Of a stretch of DNA of 6,786 nucleotides, positions 1 through 6,379 are shown in pieces (the first letter of the stretch is position 1; each line of letters opens with the position of its first letter). Source of the stretch: an uncultured Fidelibacterota bacterium (GTDB lineage Bacteria; Marinisomatota; Marinisomatia; Marinisomatales; UBA1611); the NCBI GenBank assembly GCA_913043185.1, contig CAJWMI010000079.1, positions 1-6,786 on the forward strand. Reading direction: 5' to 3'. A program made the translations under genes and the position numbers. The notes beneath the pieces are model-generated. The model worked only from the letters and a program-made list of their open reading frames with translations. It had not been told where the DNA came from and ran no database searches.

Positions 1-962
1 CCTGGTAGCCGAAAATTATTTAATGTTTGTGATAGTTTTCTACCATCGATCCAGGGGGCTCCGATCCATTTAAATGGGTTTGGTGTACCACGACCTTCAC
101 TGATATTGGTGCCCTCAATTATACACATGCCAGGATAGATAATCGCTGTTTCTAGGTCAGGTATATTAGGCGAGGGAGATGTCCAAATGAGATTAGTTTG
201 GTCAAACCAGGCATCAGGCTGCCAGCCTTCCATTCTTATTACCTCAAGTTCTGGGACAGGATTTACCCATTTATTTTCAATGATACTTTCTGCAAGCTCT
301 CCTACGGTACTTCCATACCTAATGGGGATAGGGTAGTGACCTACAAATGAACGATACTTTAAATCCAGTAATGGGCCTTCAATAATATCGGCCCGAATTG
401 GATTTGGACGATCAAGTACGAGTACGGGGATATTTAGTTCTGCACCTGCCTCCATGACAAGACCTAGAGTAGTGATATAGGTGTAAAAGCGAGCGCCTAC
501 ATCCTGAATGTCATAGATAATAAGGTTTACACCAGACAACATTTCTGCGGTTGGTTTTCTTGTTCCCCCATAGAGGCTTATAACTTTTGGGAGCTCTTTG
601 ATTTCGTTGTAGTTTATTTTTTGACCATCAGCTGCTTCTCCGAAAAGACCGTGCTCTGGGGAGAAAATCACTTTCAGTTCTACGCTATCAGTTTCCATTA
701 GTCGTTTATAATTGGGTATACCATTTCGGTCAATACCACTATGATTTGTTACCAGAGCGATCTTTCTGGATTGAATGAAGTGCAGCTTCTTTTCTAATAA
801 TACATCGATACCATTCAATACAGTTAATTTTTCTAACAATGGGGTCTTACGATTCTTATAGTACAGTGATTGCAGCTCATGTATACCTGTCTTATTCTGC
901 TGGCAATTAAGTGGAACTATTCCAATGACTAGGAAGAATATATATCGAGTTAGTGTTATCAT
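1..962 (-). CDS. namZ: NamZ-type exo-beta-N-acetylmuramidase (DUF1343), 3' end cut by window edge
   Basis: The 320 visible codons carry the signature motifs of the DUF1343/NamZ family in order: TNHSG (72-76), SPEHGLFG (101-108), YDIQDVGARFYTY (150-162), LDRPNP (183-188), PSPNIP (263-268) and EGTNISEGRGT (283-293). Characterised NamZ enzymes remove N-acetylmuramic acid from the non-reducing end of peptidoglycan fragments, so a cell-wall turnover or scavenging role is expected. The family usually runs to roughly 400 residues, so about the last fifth is missing beyond position 1. The N-terminus is an export signal (hydrophobic core about residues 7-18) ending in L-N-C20; Cys20 could be a lipidation site, but Pro at -3 and Asn at -1 are atypical. 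The ATG (960-962) overlaps the stop of the upstream GH18 gene as ATGA, indicating translational coupling; no strong Shine-Dalgarno is seen. Family assignment is confident; exact substrate is inferred. Confidence 0.93.
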   Translation of the reverse strand, partial: MITLTRYIFFLVIGIVPLNCQQNKTGIHELQSLYYKNRKTPLLEKLTVLNGIDVLLEKKLHFIQSRKIALVTNHSGIDRNGIPNYKRLMETDSVELKVIFSPEHGLFGEAADGQKINYNEIKELPKVISLYGGTRKPTAEMLSGVNLIIYDIQDVGARFYTYITTLGLVMEAGAELNIPVLVLDRPNPIRADIIEGPLLDLKYRSFVGHYPIPIRYGSTVGELAESIIENKWVNPVPELEVIRMEGWQPDAWFDQTNLIWTSPSPNIPDLETAIIYPGMCIIEGTNISEGRGTPNPFKWIGAPWIDGRKLSQTLNNFRLP

Positions 963-3394
963 TTTAATATGGTAACCTTTCTTGTTTCAATTTGATTGCC
1001 ATGAAAAATGGAGACAAAATATGTACCGGTTGGTGCAATTGCTCCATTGTTATCTATTCCGTTCCAGGTCCATTTAATTAGATTGTTATTTTTATGAATA
1101 GAAGTAGTGTATACCTCTCTTCCAAGCAAATCATTTATACTGATTTGACTTGGTTCATTTGTTTTAGATGTTGAAAATAAAATTGTAAAAGATGTGTTTG
1201 TTGGATTTGGATAGATGCTGTGTATAGTCATTGTTGATGCCTGGATCATATCATCATTTTCTATTCCTAGTTGCGAGTCATACAGTTCAAGAATTTTTAA
1301 CATTATTTCATTACGTTTAGACTCGGGGTAGATTGTCTCAAACCCGACAGAGAGATAAATAAGACCACCAATAGCATTACCGAGTCCGAATGTACCTGTG
1401 TATTCAATACCCATGCCTCCGCGAGAGTTGTAGTCTGTGTTAGAATATTCAGCACATAGTATTGCTCCTCCGAGAGGTTTTATTCCATCTGGCCAGTCCA
1501 CATCATAGGTGCCATGGCTGCCATTGTCATAGGTAATATTTGTGATGCCATTAAATATCGAGTTGGTTGTTCCATATCCACTGTATACTCCCTGATGGCC
1601 TCCGGCTGCGTCCGTGATATAGTCTGCTTTAAGATAACTCTGGTAAAAATCTCTATCGGTTGAATTCCCTTGGGCCTCAAGGTCATATCCTATTTCTGAT
1701 CCAGAAATAAATAAAAATCTTCCACTCTCCAGGTAAGTTTTAATAGTGTTTTGTTCTATGTTAGAAAATACGCTAGTAGAGGTACCCTCTTCTCCAAGTA
1801 TCCAGTCAACAAACTGATAGTCCATGATGTTGATATCTTCTTCGATAATTGCCTCATTGGATGCAGAATCAAACGCTCGCCCGTTGCTGTTAATTGAGCT
1901 TCCGTGTTGGCGAATAAAATCAAAAGTATTACTGGTGCCACTGACTCTGTCAAAACCATTTACAATAAGGAAGTTTACCTGCTCAGATGAGGGCACGACT
2001 CCTAACATCTCTGTTGGCTCACTGGTGCCTAGGGAATTTTTTGCCGCTATACTAAGAAAATAGGTCTCACCTTCGTTCAAGCCATCTATAATAACGGGTC
2101 TATCAGTATACACGCCCAAGGTATCGAGGCCGCCAACAATATCAAGGCTCCCTCTTAGTACGATATATTCGCTAGCGTTTTCAGCGCCTTGGAAATCTAT
2201 TTTGATTGACCCGGCGCCGATATTTTTTATCAGTAGTCTTGAAGGCTTTGTTGGTGGCGCGCTTTCACCAAACTTAGCATAGAGCAGGTTCCAAAGTTCT
2301 GTCCGTCCGGCATCATATCCCAGGGCCCAAATTCCAATCCCTTTGAGATCATTAAACATCGCAAAATCATATTTCAAAGATAGGGATAGACTATCGTCAT
2401 ACCAGCCCTGGTTCCATCCGTTGTTATTGTAATTATACCAGGGGGTTTGTGAAGACTGGTGCCATAGTTTTCCATAAGACTGGGCCAGGCCTTCTATCTC
2501 AGAATAGAATTTTGCGTCCCCAGTCCCGGTTGTGTTTGCACCAGGAGTGCTTGAGGATGATGGCCACTCAAATCCGTAATAGGGGCAGCCAAGTATTAGC
2601 TTATCCGCTTGATAGTTTGTCTTGTTTAGGTAGTCTATCACGGTCCATGTTATTGTATATCCTGGTCCAGAAAGTGGCGAATTTGGTCCCGTGGTTGAGC
2701 TTCCGCTCCAGTGATAGGCATAGCCCATAATAAAAAGACCATCACTGATAGATGCTAGCGCATTGTAGTCCCAGGCATCACTCCAGTCAACCGCGGGCAT
2801 TGCCAGTGTAACCTGAGATCCTGGTATCTCAGAGTGGAACGTATTAGTAAGGTCTGTGATAAAGGTTACCATGTTCTCTCTCTGAGATGATGGAAAAGAT
2901 TCAAAGTCAATGTTTACACCATCAGCATTTCCTGCTTGAACCTGAGCAAGCAGATTGTTGATCAAATTTTGTCTGTATGATGGGTTGCTTAATAGTGTGG
3001 TTAGATCATTACTATTGAATAAGGTCGCACAGAGTACGACCTTTACCCCATGGGAGTGTGCCTCATTAATAAGACTCGCCACTGGCCACCCGTGCAAATT
3101 TTCGAGGTTTCCTGTTTCTGTTGCCTCGGCACTAAAATAGGCTAGAGTGGATATAAGATCAAAATTGTAGTTCGTCCAGGCAGTACCCATCCAATATGGA
3201 TGATAGCCAAATACTTCCTTAGATGGTGTCCGAGTTCTTGGTGAGATTGGATGAATAAATTCAGAGGTATCAGTATTTTCTGGTTGAATATAGTTTGCAT
3301 TATAATATTCTAACTGCTGCTGATGAATGCTCGGATGGTGTTGCGAAAAGGCTATTGGCATGAGAAAAAACAAGAATAGTAATTGCTTATACAT
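959..3394 (-). CDS. Exported GH18 glycoside hydrolase with FN3, GATase-like domain and T9SS sorting tail
   Basis: This 811-residue multidomain protein starts with a signal peptide (MYKQLLFLFFLMPIAFS, likely cleaved before Gln18). Residues about 62-376 form a GH18 TIM barrel of the YaaH/SleL-like type: FGYHPYW opens it, DGVNIDFE (158-165) is the catalytic motif with Glu165 as acid, and MGYAYHW and GIWALGYD follow. About 381-470 is FN3-like. About 474-710 resembles a flavodoxin/GATase-like module (FLIVNGFDR, FISGSEIGYDL, final FETIYPES). Residues 727-811 are a type IX secretion C-terminal sorting domain. GH18 enzymes cleave chitin or N-acetylglucosaminyl bonds; next to namZ, peptidoglycan is the likelier substrate, but chitin cannot be excluded. 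Start choice: a longer frame opens with TTG at 3418, but ATG at 3394 has AGAGG five bases upstream and gives the clean signal peptide. It overlaps lysA by 8 bp and namZ by 4 bp. Confidence 0.93.
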   Translation of the reverse strand: MYKQLLFLFFLMPIAFSQHHPSIHQQQLEYYNANYIQPENTDTSEFIHPISPRTRTPSKEVFGYHPYWMGTAWTNYNFDLISTLAYFSAEATETGNLENLHGWPVASLINEAHSHGVKVVLCATLFNSNDLTTLLSNPSYRQNLINNLLAQVQAGNADGVNIDFESFPSSQRENMVTFITDLTNTFHSEIPGSQVTLAMPAVDWSDAWDYNALASISDGLFIMGYAYHWSGSSTTGPNSPLSGPGYTITWTVIDYLNKTNYQADKLILGCPYYGFEWPSSSSTPGANTTGTGDAKFYSEIEGLAQSYGKLWHQSSQTPWYNYNNNGWNQGWYDDSLSLSLKYDFAMFNDLKGIGIWALGYDAGRTELWNLLYAKFGESAPPTKPSRLLIKNIGAGSIKIDFQGAENASEYIVLRGSLDIVGGLDTLGVYTDRPVIIDGLNEGETYFLSIAAKNSLGTSEPTEMLGVVPSSEQVNFLIVNGFDRVSGTSNTFDFIRQHGSSINSNGRAFDSASNEAIIEEDINIMDYQFVDWILGEEGTSTSVFSNIEQNTIKTYLESGRFLFISGSEIGYDLEAQGNSTDRDFYQSYLKADYITDAAGGHQGVYSGYGTTNSIFNGITNITYDNGSHGTYDVDWPDGIKPLGGAILCAEYSNTDYNSRGGMGIEYTGTFGLGNAIGGLIYLSVGFETIYPESKRNEIMLKILELYDSQLGIENDDMIQASTMTIHSIYPNPTNTSFTILFSTSKTNEPSQISINDLLGREVYTTSIHKNNNLIKWTWNGIDNNGAIAPTGTYFVSIFHGNQIETRKVTILK

Positions 3395-4640
3395 CACAGC
3401 CTCTGAACAAGTCTTCAATGGACTCTCTTTTTCTAATTAGTTTTACCTCTTCATTATTGATTAATATTTCTGCTGGACGAGGTCTAGTATTAAAGTTATG
3501 AGACATTGAATATCCATAGGCACCAGCGTCCATGATCGCACACAGGTCACCCTCTTCCATCTCAGGCATAGTATAGTTTTCAGAAATGCGATCTGTGTTC
3601 TCACAAATTCTTCCGGTAATATCATAGGCCAGTGTGCCATTCTGGGATTCACCTATTTTTAATATTCTGTGGAATGCACCATAAAGTGCAGGCCTCATTA
3701 GTGTCTCCATTCCCGCGTCTAAGCCTATGAAATTCTTATAAGAATTTTTCATGCCTGTTACTTTAGCCAGGATAAAGCCGGTGTCTCCAACAAGTATTCT
3801 TCCTGGTTCAATACACAGCACCGGCCAACTAGAGTTATCTTTACCATAGTGATCAGAAAATACATTTTGTATGTTATAAAATAGTAGGTCTAGATCGAGA
3901 GGGGTATCATCATCCTTATAGGGGATTCCAAATCCACTTCCGATACTTATCTTTTCTAGCCGTTGGCTTATACAATCCTCTATCTCTTTTGCAGAATTCA
4001 ATACTAGTTTCGTGATCTCGCTAAATGTTTCCACATCAAGAGTGGCAGATCCGGCGTGACACTGCAGTCCAAATCTTTTTACCCCCATTTCCTTTGCAAG
4101 GCTATAGGCATTGGTAATGGTTTCTTTTGGGATACCGAACTTAGAGTCTTTTCCACCTGTCATAATTCCTTTGAACTGACCATGTCCTTTTCCAGGATTG
4201 AGCCTAAAGCTTATATAATCAGGAACCCCAACAGACCCTAACCTTTTAAGTGAGTTCAGGTCATCTAGATTGATCTCGCAACCGCTTTTGTATGCGGTTT
4301 TCAGGTCATCAACAGATTCATAGTTTCCTGTGTACACGCAGTCAGACATGTCGACTCCTGTTTTCTGTGCGGCATATAGTTCACCTGGGCTAGAGCAGTC
4401 ACAGCCGAGACTATTAAAAGCCTTTTTGAGTGTCGAAATAATATGAATATTGCTGTTGGCCTTGACCGCGTAATATATTTGGTGATTGTCAAAACTATTG
4501 CCAATGGCACTAGAGATCCTGTTAATATTTTCTTTTAGTCTATTTTCTGAGTATACGTATAACGGGGTCCCATATTCGTTTGCAATATCCTCTAGCAGAC
4601 CTTGGTTAGATATAAGACTAGATAGTGGATGGTTATTCAT
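3387..4640 (-). CDS. lysA: Diaminopimelate decarboxylase (last step of lysine synthesis)
   Basis: The 417-residue length matches the family. It catalyses PLP-dependent decarboxylation of meso-diaminopimelate to L-lysine in the cytoplasm. Visible fold-type III motifs: YYAVKANSN with the PLP-binding Lys60, CSSPGE (82-87), GGKDSKFGI (162-170), CHAGS with His195, GSGFGIPY (234-241), EPGR (278-281), MRPALYGAFH (315-324), CENTD with Cys346, and DAGAYGYSMSHNFN followed by RPRPAEI at the C-terminus. The Cys/CENTD and GAYGY motifs separate DAP decarboxylase from ornithine/arginine decarboxylases. Oddity: the glycine-rich phosphate loop reads GSG where GGG is usual. The ATG follows an AT-rich leader without a clear Shine-Dalgarno. 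The gene lies 72 bp downstream of the cytochrome c gene and overlaps the GH18 start by 8 bp, so it heads or sits within a wall-degradation operon; no other dap genes are in view. Confidence 0.96.
   Translation of the reverse strand: MNNHPLSSLISNQGLLEDIANEYGTPLYVYSENRLKENINRISSAIGNSFDNHQIYYAVKANSNIHIISTLKKAFNSLGCDCSSPGELYAAQKTGVDMSDCVYTGNYESVDDLKTAYKSGCEINLDDLNSLKRLGSVGVPDYISFRLNPGKGHGQFKGIMTGGKDSKFGIPKETITNAYSLAKEMGVKRFGLQCHAGSATLDVETFSEITKLVLNSAKEIEDCISQRLEKISIGSGFGIPYKDDDTPLDLDLLFYNIQNVFSDHYGKDNSSWPVLCIEPGRILVGDTGFILAKVTGMKNSYKNFIGLDAGMETLMRPALYGAFHRILKIGESQNGTLAYDITGRICENTDRISENYTMPEMEEGDLCAIMDAGAYGYSMSHNFNTRPRPAEILINNEEVKLIRKRESIEDLFRGCDV
3400..3404 (-). promoter_or_regulatory. Shine-Dalgarno AGAGG deciding the GH18 start
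   Basis: AGAGG lies inside the last codons of lysA, five bases before the ATG at 3394-3392. It is the only convincing ribosome binding site in the minus-strand block, and it selects this ATG over the in-frame TTG at 3418. Its position within lysA fits translational coupling of the two genes. Confidence 0.65.
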
Positions 4641-4712
4641 TTTAGTTTGTTTCGATATGTCTATCTATTTTAATCATATTATGCTGGACAGATAAATAGT
4701 AATTGTGACTAT

Positions 4713-5114
4713 CTAGTTAGCCATTTTTTCTTTATTATCTTTAACTTTTTTATAAATATAGAGCACGGAGGCCCGGATATCTTCATCGCTGCAAGACAGG
4801 CAGTTTCCTTTTGGGGGCATGACACCTAGCGCACCGTTATACCCTTCAATTACATTACCTAAAACCTTATCCATTCCCTTATTTGCAGACTTGTTCCATG
4901 ATCTAAAGTCAACCATTGTTGCGGCACCAGCTGTCCCATACCTGTGGCAAGAGGCACATACATTATTATATATTTCTTCACCTTTAACCAGGGTTTCAGG
5001 CTTTATAGAATTAAAGTCAATACGGTTGTATATGTTATCTTTTTTATCGTTGCTGCAATTGAGAGCCAGTAATGAAAGTGCCGTAATGATTAAAAGTGTT
5101 AGCCTAGTAGACAT
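4713..5114 (-). CDS. Small exported class I cytochrome c (c5-like)
   Basis: The 133-residue protein has an N-terminal signal sequence (MSTRLTLLIITALSLLALNC) followed by a single-haem c domain. The haem site is CASCH (53-57, His57 as proximal ligand); VMPPKG supplies the likely distal ligand Met99. The GNCLSCSDEDI segment (103-113) contains a second Cys pair, C105 and C108, typical of cytochrome c5-type domains where it forms a disulfide. Cys20 sits in an A-L-N-C context, so the protein may be a lipoprotein tethered to a membrane, although Asn at -1 is unusual for a lipobox. The role would be electron shuttling on the periplasmic side; partner oxidase or reductase is not in view. It is 72 bp upstream of lysA on the same strand and may share its transcript, but there is no functional link to lysine or wall metabolism. 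Confidence 0.9.
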   Translation of the reverse strand: MSTRLTLLIITALSLLALNCSNDKKDNIYNRIDFNSIKPETLVKGEEIYNNVCASCHRYGTAGAATMVDFRSWNKSANKGMDKVLGNVIEGYNGALGVMPPKGNCLSCSDEDIRASVLYIYKKVKDNKEKMAN

Positions 5115-5215
5115 AATAATTATTGAAATTTAGACTAACCCCAGTATTGTATGCAGATTTCATTATTCTTATTATCTTTGGAATGTGTAATACTATCTCA
5201 CAAGTATTGTTGGCA
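5115..5215. promoter_or_regulatory. Divergent intergenic region between cytochrome c and PAP2 genes
   Basis: With the PAP2 start placed at 5216, 101 bp separates two divergent genes and must hold promoters for both. On the plus strand, TATCTTTG at 5173-5180 fits the Bacteroidota -7 element TAnnTTTG, with a TTG at 5147-5149 upstream (23-base gap), which would start transcription about 30 bases before the PAP2 ATG. Whether this lineage uses that promoter type is unknown. No convincing minus-strand promoter could be chosen. The octamer AGTATTGT occurs twice (5143-5150 and 5204-5211), of unknown meaning. Confidence 0.3.
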
Positions 5216-6031
5216 ATGCATAGAATAATTGAGCCAGTAATAAGATTTTTATTATCTGTTATAATAATTGTCTCAGTATTGGCAGGGGAGCAGAAAAAAA
5301 ATACCTCTCCTTATTCTTTTTCAAAAAATATAGATTTGACAATCGCTGGCATCAGCAGCGGCTTATTAATTGGCTCTGTTTTAGTAGATTATTCTCCAAT
5401 GAGCAAAGAAAATATATCTACCCTGAACCCTGAGAATATATCCGGCTATGATTCTAAGGCCATAAATAACTGGGATCTGAATAGTATAAAAATGAGTGAT
5501 ATTTTATTATACTCTAGCATTGCCGTTCCTGCATTATTATTGGCAGATGAAAGAGTCCGTGATGATTACCAAGGTTTCTCTTTATTATGGGCAGAAAGTC
5601 TTTTTCTCACACTTGGCATCACAAATCTGACCAAGGTTTTAGTGAGCAGGCCAAGGCCTTATTTGTATGGAGATAAGGCCTCTGAAGAGTACAAGCTAAA
5701 AAACGATAATAGAAAAAGCTTTTTCTCGGGACATACTTCTATATCTGCGGTATCTTGTTTTTTAATGGCCAGTATGTATGACGATTATAATCCAAACAGT
5801 AAGCTGTCACCATATCTATGGGCCGGTGCGTGTTTTACGCCCGCGCTCACAGCCTATTATCGTTATGATGCTGGGAAACATTTCCCATCGGACTTAGTCG
5901 CTGGTTATATTGTAGGCAGCGTCGTTGGTGTCTTCGTCCCCAAGTTGCACACAAAAAGTAGTAAAATAAATGTTGGACTAACACTTCAAGCGAGTGGAAA
6001 ATTCAGAACTCATTTATCCTATAGGTTTTGA
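5216..6031 (+). CDS. Exported PAP2-family phosphatase
   Basis: From ATG 5216 the protein has 271 residues. It carries all three parts of the PAP2 acid phosphatase signature: K-x6-RP (Lys140 to Arg147-Pro148, in KVLVSRPRP), SGH with His173 (SFFSGHTS), and R-x5-H-x3-D (Arg216, His222, Asp226, in YRYDAGKHFPSD). Such enzymes dephosphorylate phosphatidate, undecaprenyl pyrophosphate, lipid A phosphates or related lipids; the sequence does not say which. A signal-like N-terminus (hydrophobic about residues 10-22, V-L-A before Gly24) is followed by several hydrophobic membrane segments. The C-terminus ends in alternating beta-like residues and a terminal Phe, seen in some outer-membrane-associated proteins. 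The frame can be extended to a TTG at 5123, but that would run almost to the divergent gene and bury the signal peptide; ATG 5183 is a second alternative. No strong Shine-Dalgarno precedes any of them. Confidence 0.88.
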   Translation: MHRIIEPVIRFLLSVIIIVSVLAGEQKKNTSPYSFSKNIDLTIAGISSGLLIGSVLVDYSPMSKENISTLNPENISGYDSKAINNWDLNSIKMSDILLYSSIAVPALLLADERVRDDYQGFSLLWAESLFLTLGITNLTKVLVSRPRPYLYGDKASEEYKLKNDNRKSFFSGHTSISAVSCFLMASMYDDYNPNSKLSPYLWAGACFTPALTAYYRYDAGKHFPSDLVAGYIVGSVVGVFVPKLHTKSSKINVGLTLQASGKFRTHLSYRF

Positions 6032-6056
6032 TTCTAGAGCATTTATTGGTTAATAT
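6028..6056 (+). promoter_or_regulatory. Sigma70-type promoter for the selenoprotein gene
   Basis: TTGATT (6028-6033) and TAATAT (6051-6056) are separated by exactly 17 bp, a good match to the -35/-10 consensus. The -35 overlaps the PAP2 stop codon. Transcription would start near 6063, leaving about an 18-base leader before the ATG at 6081. This suggests the selenoprotein gene is expressed independently of PAP2. Consensus matching in AT-rich DNA is only moderate evidence. Confidence 0.5.
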
Positions 6057-6080
6057 AGTCCCGCATATAGAGCAAGAATC

Positions 6081-6311
6081 ATGAAAATATCCATCGAATA
6101 CTGTAACGTCTGAAACTACCTCCCTAGGGCCTCCAGTTTGGAGCAACATTTAAAGGCCAAGTATGATGGTGCTGCTGTAGAGCTCATCTCTAGTGGTGGT
6201 GGCGTGTTTGAGGTGACTCTTGAGAATGAACTTATTTTTTCAAAGAAATCTCTGGGCCGCTTTCCTGATGATGGCGAGATAGACACCCTCATAGATCAGA
6301 ATATAGCTTAG
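6081..6311 (+). CDS. SelW-like selenoprotein (Rdx family), in-frame TGA read as selenocysteine
   Basis: The frame ATG 6081 to TAG 6311 encodes 76 residues if the TGA at 6111-6113 (codon 11) is selenocysteine. It begins MKISIEYCNV-U-NYLPRA, placing Sec in the CxxU redox motif (Cys8, Sec11) exactly where SelW/Rdx proteins have CxxC or CxxU. The part after the TGA matches the family fold: a helix with a conserved Leu (SSLEQHL), a VELISSGGGVFEV strand-turn-strand, LIFSKKSLGRFP (51-62) and a C-terminal helix with GEIDTLI. Family homology on both sides of the TGA argues against a chance frame. TGA ends the GH18 and PAP2 genes, so it is not globally reassigned. The family has a thioredoxin-like fold and a probable thiol-redox role; in vivo substrates are poorly known. 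It has its own promoter and a SECIS-like hairpin. SelA/B/C/D genes are not in view. A recent nonsense mutation of a Cys codon is the main alternative. Confidence 0.85.
6111..6143 (+). promoter_or_regulatory. Candidate bacterial SECIS element with its UGA codon
   Basis: Downstream of the TGA (6111-6113) lies a perfect 5-bp hairpin, CTCCA (6131-6135), loop GTT (6136-6138), TGGAG (6139-6143); with C6130 bulged, G6129 can also pair with C6144. The apical loop starts 22 bases after the UGA and exposes G-U first. Described bacterial SECIS elements have a short apical loop with a G in its first two positions, roughly 16-37 bases after the UGA, so this fits. The lower stem is weak and a CCCTAGGG palindrome (6122-6129) could compete. 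Confidence 0.6.
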
Positions 6312-6324
6312 ATCATATTATTAG

Positions 6325-6352
6325 TTGACTTATAATACTTTTCTTTTATAAA
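6325..6352 (+). promoter_or_regulatory. Promoter of the small ORF-lexA operon
   Basis: TTGACT (6325-6330), a 16-bp spacer and TATAAA (6347-6352) make a near-consensus sigma70 promoter in an AT-rich gap between the selenoprotein gene and the small ORF. The predicted start, about 6359, falls inside the tandem repeat at 6355-6376, an arrangement typical of a repressible promoter. A perfect TATAAT at 6331-6336 is an alternative -10 but has no good -35. Confidence 0.5.
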
Positions 6353-6354
6353 AT

Positions 6355-6376
6355 ACTTACGAGTAACTTACGAGTA
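6355..6376 (+). repeat. Perfect 11-bp tandem repeat with internal dyads, probable repressor operator
   Basis: ACTTACGAGTA occurs twice back to back (6355-6365 and 6366-6376). Each copy is a gapped palindrome ACT-N4-AGT (the first extends to TACT-N4-AGTA), and the junction creates TTAC-N2-GTAA and GTAA-N1-TTAC. The repeat covers the predicted start site and ends 3 bases before the small ORF ATG. Because lexA follows, autoregulation by LexA is the natural reading, but the motif is not one of the SOS boxes I know to be standard (CTGT-N8-ACAG or GAAC-N4-GTTC), so this is inference. Confidence 0.55.
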
Positions 6377-6379
6377 TTT

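Noticed and set aside
1824..2063. Antisense open frame of about 79 codons within the GH18 gene.
   Set aside because: It lies wholly opposite a confidently assigned gene and shows no domain, ribosome site or family resemblance; the same holds for the other antisense frames within GH18 and lysA.
4693..4715. Imperfect 8-bp hairpin overlapping the cytochrome c stop codon, candidate terminator on the minus strand.
   Set aside because: The stem is AT-rich with one G-U pair and is followed by TCTGTCC rather than a T-run, so it is not a convincing intrinsic terminator. It may still be a processing site.
6035..6076. TAGAGCA repeated on either side of the selenoprotein promoter -10.
   Set aside because: A 7-bp repeat in AT-rich DNA with no symmetry is expected by chance often enough to carry no weight.
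6111..6113. Global TGA reassignment (alternative genetic code) as the explanation for the interrupted SelW frame.
   Set aside because: TGA ends the GH18 gene directly after its conserved sorting-tail end and ends the PAP2 gene, so TGA is a normal stop here.
6331..6336. Perfect TATAAT box upstream of the small ORF.
   Set aside because: The hexamer 17 bp upstream (TTAGAT, 6308-6313) is a poor -35, whereas TTGACT-N16-TATAAA nearby is a better pair that also aligns with the tandem repeat.
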